The notes below the pieces were generated by a model. That model saw only the letters and a program-made list of their open reading frames with translations, had not been told where the DNA came from and did not search any database. A program made the position numbers and the translations under genes. Positions 5,383 through 12,659 of a stretch of 12,773 bases of DNA are shown piece after piece. The first letter of the stretch is position 1, and the number at the start of each line of letters is the position of its first letter. This stretch comes from an uncultured Actinomycetes bacterium (GTDB lineage: Bacteria; Actinomycetota; Thermoleophilia; Miltoncostaeales; Miltoncostaeaceae), in assembly GCA_937862675.1 (NCBI GenBank), contig CALMEC010000051.1:1-12773 (forward strand), read 5' to 3'.

Positions 5383-6276
5383 TCAGGAAGCGGGGGGCGG
5401 CATCCGCTCCGGCCAGAACTCGGCGACCAGGTCGCGCGTGCTGACGATGTTGGCCCGGCTGGAGGCGCCGAAGACGATCGACTCGATGTTCGGCTGCTCG
5501 CACACCCAGCCGACCGCCTCGCGCGCCGGGATCGCACCGGACGCGAACACGGACATGGCGATGGCCCGGAAGGAGCGGTTGCGCAGCGCGTCCTGATAGG
5601 CGTCCACGCCGCCGCACATCCGGAAGCCGATCTTGTTGATGTTGGAGCACACCACCGGGTTCTCGACCCCCTGCTTCTCCAGGGCGTCGAGCAGGGCCGG
5701 GAGGTTCATCGTGATGAACCCGGGCTCGGCGTCATAGGCGTCGCGCACGTGCTGGGCGTAGATCCGGAAGGCCTCGTCGAACCCGAGTCCGAGCAGCAGG
5801 TCGACCACGACGTTCTGCAGGAAGATGACCGGGGTGGAGGTCCCGCGGAACATCGTCATCTCGGCGTCCACCAGGAGCGTGACCAGCCCGTCGATGTCCT
5901 TCTTGGCCAGGGCCTTGCCGCCGCGGAGCGCGGCGTCGAACAGGCCGCCGTCCGGCAGGAAGCGGCGGATCGCGCCCATCATGCCGAGCTCGGTCATGGC
6001 GTTCGCGTACTTGTGGGCGTACGGCATCCCCGGGAAGAACTTGTAGTCCGGGTACCGGCCGGGATCGGCGCGGACATGGTCGGCGACGGCCGCGATGCGG
6101 TCGTGCGTCGTGCACATGAACGTGCGGATGCCCTCGTCGTAGGCGATGTCGAGGACGTCGATCACGGCGGAGAGGTCCTGGAAGCGCATGGCCTGCGCAC
6201 GCGCCTTCTCCTCGGACATGTGGTTGACGCCGAAGAACTGGTTGTCGCCGAAGAGGAGCGGGTCCATGGTCGTCAT
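5383..6276 (-). CDS. Aldo/keto-reductase-like TIM-barrel protein with atypical active site
   Basis: The 297-aa product has the length of an aldo/keto reductase. Its C-terminal half has that family's pattern: AREAVGWVCEQPNIESIVFGASSRANI (251-277) matches the usual helix, QP..., (V/I)xGAS phosphate-grip region. The N-terminal half is different. After FGDNQFFGVNH (9-19), the DEGI strand-turn (48-51) leads into FMCTTHD rather than the DTAxxYG motif, and no clear Asp-Tyr-Lys-His catalytic set can be aligned. It may be a relative with altered chemistry or a non-redox TIM barrel. The ATG at 6276 has a perfect AGGAGG (6287-6282, 5-nt spacing), and its first bases overlap the TGA of the upstream Gfo/Idh/MocA gene. 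The two proteins are thus probably made in similar amounts and act on one pathway. No signal peptide; cytoplasmic. The exact family name is not known to me. Confidence 0.85.
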   Translation of the reverse strand: MTTMDPLLFGDNQFFGVNHMSEEKARAQAMRFQDLSAVIDVLDIAYDEGIRTFMCTTHDRIAAVADHVRADPGRYPDYKFFPGMPYAHKYANAMTELGMMGAIRRFLPDGGLFDAALRGGKALAKKDIDGLVTLLVDAEMTMFRGTSTPVIFLQNVVVDLLLGLGFDEAFRIYAQHVRDAYDAEPGFITMNLPALLDALEKQGVENPVVCSNINKIGFRMCGGVDAYQDALRNRSFRAIAMSVFASGAIPAREAVGWVCEQPNIESIVFGASSRANIVSTRDLVAEFWPERMPPPAS

Positions 6277-6287
6277 GCCTTCCTCCT
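6273..6287 (-). promoter_or_regulatory. AGGAGG ribosome site plus ATGA overlap (translational coupling)
   Basis: On the minus strand AGGAGG (6287-6282) sits within the last codons of the Gfo/Idh/MocA gene, 5 nt before ATG (6276-6274). The TGA of that gene (6275-6273) shares TG with this ATG. This arrangement fixes the downstream start and indicates coupled translation of the two enzymes. Confidence 0.88.
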
Positions 6288-7460
6288 GCGGCGGGCCTCG
6301 TCGATTCTCTGCTTGACCTGTCCGGCGCGGTGCGCCGCCGCGGCGGCGAGCTCGCGTGACGCCGCCTTGACGGCCGGCCACGGCGCGGGTGCCGTCGCCT
6401 CGACCGCGCGTGCGACCGCGGCGGTCTCCGAGGTGGTCGCCGGACCGTTGGCGGCGTCGGCGACGAGCATGCCCAGCACTTCGTCGGTGTCGGCGGCGCT
6501 CGGGAAGTCGTTGCGGGGGGAGGTGACCCCGTCCTCGATCCGCCGCAGGAACGTCTCGAGCTGGGCGCTGTACTCCTCGCCGCGCACGTAGAACTGCACC
6601 GGCCGCGTGAGGTCCGTGGTGTAGCGGACGTTCCAGCCGACCTGGTAGCCGTCGGGCGGCTCGCTCGTGTCGCGCAGGTAGACCTGGCATTCCTGCCGGT
6701 CGGCGAAGATCCGCCCCTTGGTGCCCCATGCCGTGAGCCGCGTCGTCATCTTGCGCTGCGACTCGTCCGACCAGTTGACGCTGAGCTGGGCCGTCTGACC
6801 GTCTCCGTAGTAGAGGGTGCTGAAAACCTCGTCGTCGGTCTCGCGGGAGAAGACACGATTGAGCACCGTGCCGCTGACCCCGTGGGGCTTCCCGAGGCAC
6901 CAGGTGAGCAGGTCCAGCGGGTGCGCCGCGTAGTCGTACAGGCAGCCGCCGCCCTCGGTGCTCTTGCTGCGCCACGTGCCGCCCTTGGGGGCGAGGACGA
7001 CGGGGCCGTAGGCCTCGGCCAGGACGTGGCTGACGTCGCCGATCACGCCGGCGTCGAGGAGGGACTTCATCTCCTGGAACGCGCCGACGAACCGGTAGTG
7101 GTAGCCGACCTGCGTGACGAGGTCCTTCGACCGGGCGAGCACCGCGAGCTCGCGCGACTCGGCCGGGTCCAGGCAGAAGGGCTTCTCGCAGAAGACGTGC
7201 AGCCCGGCATCGAGCGCGGACCGCACGGCCGGGGCGTGGAAGCGCGACGGCGTCGCGATGATCACCGCGTCGAGGTCCTCGCCCCGCAGCATCTCGTCGA
7301 AGTCCGAGTAGGTCCGGACCCCGGTGTACCGCTCCAGGATCGAGAGGATGTACCCGGACGAGTCGCAGACCGCGACGACATCCGCCTCGGGCAGGGGGCG
7401 AACGAGCGAGACGTGCGAGAGCCCCATCTTGCCCAGTCCCACAACTCCGATTTTGACCAC
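6273..7460 (-). CDS. Gfo/Idh/MocA family NAD(P)-dependent oxidoreductase
   Basis: The 395-aa product has an N-terminal Rossmann domain with GLGKMG at 8-13. CEKPF at 91-95 follows, with the family's conserved Lys93, and the C-terminal alpha/beta domain includes GGGCLYDYAAHPLDLL (170-185), where Asp176 and His180 fill the usual catalytic D...H positions. The residue before the His is Ala instead of the more common Gly/Val. The last 55 residues are Ala-rich and end in a basic tail (EARRRRKA), beyond the conserved fold. The start is GTG at 7460, because GGAAGG (7472-7467) lies 6 nt upstream and the Rossmann strand begins at residue 2; an ATG at 7586 would add 42 non-conserved residues. Members oxidise or reduce sugars, inositols and nucleotide-sugars. 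The substrate here is unknown; coupling to the next gene suggests a two-step sugar conversion. Confidence 0.94.
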   Translation of the reverse strand: MVKIGVVGLGKMGLSHVSLVRPLPEADVVAVCDSSGYILSILERYTGVRTYSDFDEMLRGEDLDAVIIATPSRFHAPAVRSALDAGLHVFCEKPFCLDPAESRELAVLARSKDLVTQVGYHYRFVGAFQEMKSLLDAGVIGDVSHVLAEAYGPVVLAPKGGTWRSKSTEGGGCLYDYAAHPLDLLTWCLGKPHGVSGTVLNRVFSRETDDEVFSTLYYGDGQTAQLSVNWSDESQRKMTTRLTAWGTKGRIFADRQECQVYLRDTSEPPDGYQVGWNVRYTTDLTRPVQFYVRGEEYSAQLETFLRRIEDGVTSPRNDFPSAADTDEVLGMLVADAANGPATTSETAAVARAVEATAPAPWPAVKAASRELAAAAAHRAGQVKQRIDEARRRRKA

Positions 7461-7546
7461 GCGCCGCCTTCCGTTGACCGATGACTCTGTGATCGGCGCG
7501 CTTCGCGACCCACTTGAGGCGCCGTACGGCCGCTTCCGGTGCGACA

Positions 7547-7560
7547 GCACCTGAAGGTGC
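7547..7560. promoter_or_regulatory. 14-bp palindrome upstream of the dehydrogenase operon
   Basis: GCACCT-GA-AGGTGC is a perfect inverted repeat with 6-bp arms, centred 93 bp upstream of the GTG at 7460. It may be an operator for the minus-strand operon. No -10/-35 pair could be assigned next to it. Confidence 0.3.
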
Positions 7561-7682
7561 CCCGCCGGGCCGGCCTGTGGGCGCATCGCCCGATCGCGCG
7601 CCCGCGACCAGATGTCGCTCCCCGCTGCCGGAGGCCGAGCCTACCAGCGGGCACACCGGGGACGGCTCCGGCCGGGCGTGCC

Positions 7683-7757
7683 TCCGGAGGTCCTCACGCG
7701 GACCCGTGACGCCTGTCCGGAGGGCTTTCTCGGACGCCGGGACACCGATGTCCGGAG
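7683..7757. repeat. Three TCCGGAG repeats spaced 33 and 35 bp
   Basis: TCCGGAG occurs at 7683-7689, 7716-7722 and 7751-7757. The last two are part of a longer shared word, TGTCCGGAG (7714-7722, 7749-7757). The spacing is close to three helical turns, so the copies face roughly the same side of the DNA. The core TCCGGA is itself palindromic. Confidence 0.45.
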
Positions 7758-7769
7758 CGGGGACGAGTC

Positions 7770-7784
7770 GTGTCTGGATGACAC
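7770..7784. promoter_or_regulatory. GTGTC-N5-GACAC inverted repeat
   Basis: A 15-bp inverted repeat with perfect 5-bp arms lies about 50 bp upstream of the AT-rich island. The same arms with a one-base spacer occur at 5343-5353, past the other end of the operon. GACAC resembles the known WhiA recognition word of actinobacteria, but single short matches are weak evidence. Confidence 0.3.
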
Positions 7785-7820
7785 TTTCAGACCGTTTCCC
7801 CGCGATGGGCCGACCGGGGA

Positions 7821-7850
7821 CAATCGGTAGTACACGATAGATATTTCTAG
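7821..7850 (+). promoter_or_regulatory. AT-richer island, probable promoter zone of the secreted-protein gene
   Basis: Nineteen of 30 bases are A or T, in an otherwise roughly 70% GC context, 130-160 bp before the start at 7980. It includes TAGATATTTCTA (7838-7849), which has short TAGA/TCTA arms. No convincing -10/-35 pair was found, so the exact promoter is not called. Confidence 0.35.
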
Positions 7851-7968
7851 ACGATCGGGTAGGTGTCGTCTGTTCCGGGCGGGCGTAGGATGTGCCACCC
7901 GGAGGTGATGGGAGCGTGGTTGCAGGAATTCCGCGCCGATCGCGTCGCCGCTGAGACCGGCCATTCAT

Positions 7969-7973
7969 GGAGG
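7969..7973 (+). promoter_or_regulatory. GGAGG ribosome site that decides the start at 7980
   Basis: GGAGG ends directly against an in-frame ATG at 7974, too close to serve it, but lies 6 nt before a second in-frame ATG at 7980. The latter gives a clean signal peptide, so 7980 is preferred. Another in-frame ATG at 7908 with GGAGG two bases before it is less likely. Confidence 0.75.
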
Positions 7974-7979
7974 ATGACG

Positions 7980-10900
7980 ATGGGGTTTGCTCGGATGTTG
8001 GCGAAGGGCTCGCGCTTCGCCCTCGGAGTCGCAGCGGTGACACTGGCCGTGGTCCCGACCGCATCGGCGATGGAGACGGCGGTGCCGTCCACCACGTCGC
8101 CGATGTGGCAGACCAACGGCATCACATACGCGCTCGCGTCGACCGGCGGGGTGGTCTACGCCGGTGGCACGTTCCCCTCGGTGCGCCCGCCGGGCGCCGC
8201 CGCGGGGAGCGGTGAGGTGGCGCGCACCCGGCTGGCGGCGTTCAACGCCAACACCGGTGCGCTCGTCACGTCGTTCAACCACACACTCAACGGCAACGTC
8301 TTCAGCATCGCCGCAAGCCCGGACGGCAAGACGGTCTACGTCGGTGGCGACTTCACCACCGTCGACGGCGCCACCCGCAACCGCATCGCCGCGTTCAACG
8401 CGCAGACCGGTGCCCTCACCAGCTGGTCGTCCAGCGTCTACCAGCGGGTGACGAGCATCTCGGTCTCACCGAGCGCCGTCTACATCGGCGGCGGGTTCAC
8501 CACGGCGGGCGGCGGGGCGGTCCAGCGGCTCGCCAAGCTCAGCCCCACCACCGGGCAGGCGGATCCGGCGTTCGCGGCCACCGCCGACGCCTACGTCTAC
8601 TCGATCGCCCTCTCGGCGGACTACAGCAAGCTGTACGTCGCCGGTCAGTTCACCGCTCTCAGCGGCAACAGCGACTACTACGGCGCAGGCGCCGTCGACT
8701 CGCAGACGGGCGCCGCGGTCTCGTTCCCGGCCACATCGGCCATTCCCCGGCCGACCGCCTCGTGCGTCTCGATCGGCAAGGTCGTGCGCACGGACGCCAA
8801 TGGCGCCTACTTCGGCGCCGAGGGCACCGGTGGCGGCTGCTTCGACGGAACGTTCGCGGCCAACAACGACGGCACCCTCAAGTGGAAGTCCACCTGCCTC
8901 GGTGCCACCCAGGCCGTGCAGCCGCTGGGCGATGAGCTGTTCACCGGCTCACACACCCACGACTGCGCCGAGGACCAGGCGAACGGCGACCCCAAGGCAT
9001 TCCCGGAGGTCGGATGGTCCAAGGGACTCGCCCGGCGGCTCCTCTCCCGCAGCCTCGCCACCGGCAAGATGGGTGACTGGTACCCGCAGACCAACGGCGG
9101 CATCGGTGAGGGCCTCGGTCCCCGCGTGATGGCGACGGACGGCACCCAGCTGTTCGTGGGCGGCGAGTTCACCCAGGTCAACGGTGTCAACCAGCAGAGC
9201 CTCGCCCGCTTCAGCCCGGCGGACGGCGACCAGGCCGTGCCCAGCCAGCCCGTGGCTCCGACCACGGTCGCCCGCGGTGACGGCAAGGTCTCGATCTTCG
9301 TCCAGGCCCCGCTCGACACCGACGACCCGGACATCACCGTGCGCCTGTACCGCGACGGCGGCAACACCCCCATCGCCACCAAGCAGGTCACCTCACTGTT
9401 CTGGAAGCGCCCGATCGTGGCCTTCACCGATGACGGACTGGCCACCGGCTCCAGCCACACCTACCGTGCGGACGCCGTCGAGACCAACGGTCCCAACGCC
9501 GGGGCACGGTCCGCGGCCAGCGACAGCGTGACCGTCCTCGCCACCGCTCCGGCGTACGCCAAGACGGTGCTCTCACAGAACCCGACGCTCTTCTGGCGGT
9601 TCGACGACGCGCGCGCGCCGGCCGTCGCCGACGCCTCCGACGGGCTCGAGGGCGGCACCTCGTGGCTCGGCACGACGTTCAACGCCGCGGGTGCCAACGA
9701 CGGCGGCAAGGCCGTCACCTTCGACGGCTCGAGCGGTTCGATCGCGTCCACCGACGCGCTCCCCTCACCGACGACCTACTCCGTCGACGCCTGGTTCAAG
9801 ACGACCAGCACGTCCGGCGGCAAGATCATCGGGTTCGGGAACGCGCAGCAGGGCTACGACTTCGGCGGCAACCCCGCGCTCAGCAGCTCGTACGACAAGC
9901 ACATCTACATGACCAACGCCGGAAAGCTGATCTTCGGCGTCTACAACGGCAGCTTCGACACCATCACGACCTCCGCGTCGTACAACGACGGACAGTGGCA
10001 CCAGGTCACGGGGACCCAGGGACCCAACGGCATGGTGCTCTACGTCGACGGCGTCCGGGTCGGGCGCAACGGCGTGACCACCAACCAGGGCTACACCGGC
10101 TACTGGCGGGTGGGTGGCGACAACCTCGGTGCCTGGCCCAGCCAGCCGTCGAGCAACTACTTCGCCGGCACCATCGACGACGTCTCGGTCTACGGCTCGG
10201 CCCTCACGGCCCAGCAGGTCGCGGCGCAGTACGTGGCCAGCGGTCGCACGCCGGATCTGCCGCCGTCGCCGACCGACACCTACGGCAAGGCCGTGTACGA
10301 CGACGGACCCAGCGCGTTCTGGCGCCTGGACGAGACCAGCGGCACCTCTGCCGCCGACGCGTCCGGCAACCAGAACCCCGCCGGATACGTCGGCGGTGTG
10401 ACCCAGGGCGGTGGCAGCGCCATCGGCAGCCAGGGCACCTCGACCGCGCTCAACGGCGCCAACGGAAACGTGGCGCAGTCCAACGCGCAGACCTCTCCGA
10501 GCAGCTACACGGAGGAGCTGTGGTTCAAGACGACCACCACGTCCGGTGGCAAGATCATCGGTTTCGGCAACGCCCAGACCGGTAACAGCAGCAACTACGA
10601 CAAGCACGTCTACATGACCAACTCCGGGCAGCTGATCTTCGGCGTCTGGAACAACGGTCCCGACATCGTCACCTCGCCCCAGCGCTACAACGACGGGGAT
10701 TGGCACTACCTGGTGGCCTCACAGGGATCCGGCGGCCTCGCGCTGTACGTCGACGGCCAGCTGGTGGGGTCCAACCCCGCGTCGGCCAACCAGGGCTACA
10801 ACGGCTACTGGCGGGTGGGCGGCGACAACCTCGGCGGATGGCCCAGCCAGCCCTCGAGCAACTACTTCGCCGGATCCGTCGACGAGGTCGCGATCTACGA

Positions 10901-12413
10901 CTTCGCGCTGACCGGTGAGCAGATCTCGGCCCACTACGCGGCGGCCGGCCACACCGGCCCGGACATCACCGCGCCCACCGCCGCGATCACGGCACCCGCC
11001 GACGGCGCCACCGTCGGCACCGGCAACGTCACCGTCACGGCGACCGCCGCGGACAACGTCGGAGTCACCTCCCTCGACCTCCAGGTCGACGGCTCGACGG
11101 TGGCCACCGACAGCGACGCGCCGTACACCTTCACCTGGAACGCCGGCGAGGGACAGCACACGCTGCGTGTCGTCGCGCACGACGCCGCCGGCAACACCGG
11201 CACGTCCGACCCGGTGACGGTCACGGTGCAGACACCGGACACCACGTCGCCCGCCACGGCCATCACGGCTCCGGCGGACGGCGCGACGGTGTACGGACCC
11301 ACTGCGGTCACCGCCACGGCGTCGGACAACGTCGGGGTCACCTCCGTGGCGCTCAAGGTCGACGGGACCACCGTCGGCACGGACACCACGGCTCCCTACG
11401 AGTTCAACTGGAACGCGACGGACGTCGGCGACCACACGCTGACCACGGTCGCGACGGACGCCGCGGGCAACACCGGGACCTCTGCGGAGGTGCACGTCAC
11501 CGTCCAGGTCCCGCCGGACACGACGGCACCGTCGGCGCCCGGCACGCTGACCGGTGAGGCCACCGGCCAGACCGCCGTCCACCTCGCATGGGGTGCCGCG
11601 TCGGACAACGTCGGCGTCACCGGATACGTCGTGGTCCGCGACGGTACGGACCTCCCGGGCGTCGTCACCGGCCTCTCGTACGACGACACCGGTCTCACCG
11701 CCGGTGACAGTCACACCTACTCGGTCCTCGCGGTCGACGCCGCGGGCAACCGCGGCCCGGCCTCCAACGAGGTCACCGTGACACTGCCCACCACTCCGTC
11801 TGTCCTCTTCGCCGACACGTTCGACGGGGCGGACGGCGCACCGTGGAACGCGTCCTCCTGGACGACGTCGGTCAGCGCGGGCAGTGCGGCCATCCAGGGC
11901 AACGCCGGTGTCCTGACCGTCAACGACACGGCCAGCGCCTACGCCCGCGCCCAGTCGAGCGGTCTGACCGCCACGACGGACTCGGAGCTGCTCACCTCGT
12001 TCAAGTGGAACTCGAACACCGCGGTCTCCTACCTCAGCTTCTACATGCGCGGTTCGGGTGGCTGGCAGAACGGCTACCGGCCCCGCACGGGCATCGGGGT
12101 GCAGATCCAGTCCAACAGCGCCACGGTCCGGGTTCAGAAGAACGTCAACGGCACCATGACCGACATCGGCGGTGTCACCGGCGCGCAGCAGGTCACCACG
12201 GCCAAGCAGTGGCTGCGGCTCCGGGTCACCGGGGACACCATCCAGTTCAAGATCTGGACGGACGGCCAGGCCGAGCCCTCGGCATGGAAGTCCGAGATCA
12301 CGGACGCATCGGTGTCCGCGGCGGGGCAGCTGTTCGTCAGCCTCAACCGGGCGGGTTCCAACACCGGCACCAAGGCTGTGACGCTGGACGACCTGACGAT
12401 CGTTCAGGGATAG
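7980..12413 (+). CDS. Giant secreted propeller-LamG-Ig protein
   Basis: The 1477-aa precursor has a Sec signal peptide (basic 5-12, hydrophobic 13-25, ASA at 28-30, cleavage before Met31). Residues about 35-418 look like a beta-propeller of DUF5122/delta-60-type repeats: YAGGTF, YVGGDFTTVDG, YIGGGFTTAGG, YVAGQFTALSG and FVGGEFTQVNG begin near 60, 120, 168, 219 and 392. All four Cys (262, 287, 306, 329) sit in this domain, probably as two disulfides. An Ig/FN3-like linker (about 420-523) leads to two LamG jelly rolls (about 526-757 and 768-990). Two Ig domains (995-1083, 1085-1177) and an FN3 domain (1178-1270) follow, then a C-terminal jelly-roll-like domain (1275-1477). There is no LPxTG, transmembrane anchor or evident catalytic residue set, so it is probably released or held non-covalently and binds glycans. 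It ends at a strong terminator. Confidence 0.92.
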   Translation: MGFARMLAKGSRFALGVAAVTLAVVPTASAMETAVPSTTSPMWQTNGITYALASTGGVVYAGGTFPSVRPPGAAAGSGEVARTRLAAFNANTGALVTSFNHTLNGNVFSIAASPDGKTVYVGGDFTTVDGATRNRIAAFNAQTGALTSWSSSVYQRVTSISVSPSAVYIGGGFTTAGGGAVQRLAKLSPTTGQADPAFAATADAYVYSIALSADYSKLYVAGQFTALSGNSDYYGAGAVDSQTGAAVSFPATSAIPRPTASCVSIGKVVRTDANGAYFGAEGTGGGCFDGTFAANNDGTLKWKSTCLGATQAVQPLGDELFTGSHTHDCAEDQANGDPKAFPEVGWSKGLARRLLSRSLATGKMGDWYPQTNGGIGEGLGPRVMATDGTQLFVGGEFTQVNGVNQQSLARFSPADGDQAVPSQPVAPTTVARGDGKVSIFVQAPLDTDDPDITVRLYRDGGNTPIATKQVTSLFWKRPIVAFTDDGLATGSSHTYRADAVETNGPNAGARSAASDSVTVLATAPAYAKTVLSQNPTLFWRFDDARAPAVADASDGLEGGTSWLGTTFNAAGANDGGKAVTFDGSSGSIASTDALPSPTTYSVDAWFKTTSTSGGKIIGFGNAQQGYDFGGNPALSSSYDKHIYMTNAGKLIFGVYNGSFDTITTSASYNDGQWHQVTGTQGPNGMVLYVDGVRVGRNGVTTNQGYTGYWRVGGDNLGAWPSQPSSNYFAGTIDDVSVYGSALTAQQVAAQYVASGRTPDLPPSPTDTYGKAVYDDGPSAFWRLDETSGTSAADASGNQNPAGYVGGVTQGGGSAIGSQGTSTALNGANGNVAQSNAQTSPSSYTEELWFKTTTTSGGKIIGFGNAQTGNSSNYDKHVYMTNSGQLIFGVWNNGPDIVTSPQRYNDGDWHYLVASQGSGGLALYVDGQLVGSNPASANQGYNGYWRVGGDNLGGWPSQPSSNYFAGSVDEVAIYDFALTGEQISAHYAAAGHTGPDITAPTAAITAPADGATVGTGNVTVTATAADNVGVTSLDLQVDGSTVATDSDAPYTFTWNAGEGQHTLRVVAHDAAGNTGTSDPVTVTVQTPDTTSPATAITAPADGATVYGPTAVTATASDNVGVTSVALKVDGTTVGTDTTAPYEFNWNATDVGDHTLTTVATDAAGNTGTSAEVHVTVQVPPDTTAPSAPGTLTGEATGQTAVHLAWGAASDNVGVTGYVVVRDGTDLPGVVTGLSYDDTGLTAGDSHTYSVLAVDAAGNRGPASNEVTVTLPTTPSVLFADTFDGADGAPWNASSWTTSVSAGSAAIQGNAGVLTVNDTASAYARAQSSGLTATTDSELLTSFKWNSNTAVSYLSFYMRGSGGWQNGYRPRTGIGVQIQSNSATVRVQKNVNGTMTDIGGVTGAQQVTTAKQWLRLRVTGDTIQFKIWTDGQAEPSAWKSEITDASVSAAGQLFVSLNRAGSNTGTKAVTLDDLTIVQG
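9792..10245 (+). repeat. LamG repeat, copy 1
   Basis: This copy encodes Trp605 to about residue 756. It shares with copy 2 (offset 243 residues at the first Trp) the words GGKIIGFGNAQ, YDKH.YMTN, LYVDG and GYWRVGGDNLG.WPSQPSSN, and long stretches are also nearly identical in DNA. Copy 1 carries an extra 8 residues before YDKH. Confidence 0.88.
10521..10950 (+). repeat. LamG repeat, copy 2
   Basis: Second copy of the jelly-roll module, starting at Trp848. It is 24 nt shorter than copy 1 around the NSSNYDKH segment. The GYWRVGGDNLG...SNYFAG block is the least diverged part, at protein and DNA level, which suggests recent duplication or gene conversion. Confidence 0.88.
10963..11511 (+). repeat. 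Tandem bacterial Ig-domain repeats
   Basis: Two adjacent modules of about 90 residues share AITAPADGATV, TATA.DNVGVTS, VDG.TV.TD..APY.F.WNA and DAAGNTGTS. The FN3 domain that follows repeats SDNVGVT and VDAAGNRG, showing that the linker modules are built from related words. They probably act as rigid spacers. Confidence 0.85.
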
Positions 12414-12433
12414 ATGATCGATCTCAGGATCTC

Positions 12434-12491
12434 GGGTGTGGGGCACGTCCCCGGTGGCGTTCCGGCGTCACCGGGGACGTGCCCCGCACCC
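12434..12491 (+). terminator. Very strong terminator hairpin after the giant gene
   Basis: A 17-bp perfect stem (12440-12456 with 12469-12485) starts with GGGGCACGTCCCCGGTG. It extends outward by 6 more pairs (12434-12439 with 12486-12491, one G-U) and inward by 4 pairs including two G-U, leaving a TCCG loop. It begins 20 nt past the stop codon. The lack of a U-run is usual for high-GC actinobacteria. Confidence 0.85.
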
Positions 12492-12559
12492 ACGATTCCG
12501 TGGGACCGACGGTCTCGGGCGCGGTATCGGTAGTCCCGAGAACGGATCGCACGATGGAC

Positions 12560-12597
12560 GTCACGAAGGACGGAACGCCGTTCCGGTGCTTCGTGAC
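12560..12597. other. Second long hairpin in the intergenic region
   Basis: GTCACGAAG (12560-12568) pairs with CTTCGTGAC (12589-12597). Inside, CGGAAC (12571-12576) pairs with GTTCCG (12580-12585) across a 2x3 internal loop. It lies about 70 nt beyond the first terminator and 60 nt before the next start. It may be a back-up terminator or part of the downstream gene's 5' leader. Confidence 0.5.
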
Positions 12598-12659
12598 GGG
12601 TGCGGGCTCCGTAACCGCTTGGCATTCCTGATCGGTGCCGACCTGCGATCGTTCCGACC

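Larger units (their letters stand above)
7461..7979. other. 519-bp divergent regulatory region
   Basis: This lies between the minus-strand dehydrogenase operon and the plus-strand giant secreted protein. No convincing gene is present. It holds a palindrome GCACCT-GA-AGGTGC (7547-7560), the palindrome CCTCCGGAGG (7681-7690), three TCCGGAG copies, a GTGTC-N5-GACAC repeat and a 30-bp AT-richer island before the secreted-protein gene. It is long for a divergent promoter in such a compact genome, suggesting several regulator sites. The first about 70 nt after 7905 could also be read in frame with the secreted protein. Confidence 0.55.

Noticed and set aside
6273..6276. Apparent frameshift between the two minus-strand enzymes
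   Set aside because: The overlap is a normal ATGA junction with a perfect AGGAGG for the second gene, so translational coupling explains it.
7461..7586. Extended N-terminus of the Gfo/Idh/MocA protein
   Set aside because: The 42 extra residues are not Rossmann-like; GTG at 7460 has GGAAGG 6 nt upstream and begins directly at the first strand.
5383..8064. Single 893-codon minus-strand frame containing the AKR-like gene
   Set aside because: Only its last 297 codons are conserved-looking. The rest lies in the wrong frame across the Gfo/Idh/MocA gene and the divergent region, and is Arg/Pro-rich shadow sequence.
8098..9234. PQQ- or Kelch-type dehydrogenase propeller
   Set aside because: The repeats read YVGGxFT...R.AAFN..TGAL, closer to DUF5122/delta-60 repeats; no PQQ ligands or redox motif is visible.
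9792..10950. CRISPR-like or mobile repeat
   Set aside because: The repetition is two in-frame protein domains of about 230 residues, not short spaced repeats or an insertion element.
10719..12446. Long open frame on the minus strand inside the giant gene
   Set aside because: It mirrors the plus-strand codon bias, has a Gly/Arg/Val/Asp-rich composition without domains, and overlaps a gene with clear repeated domains.
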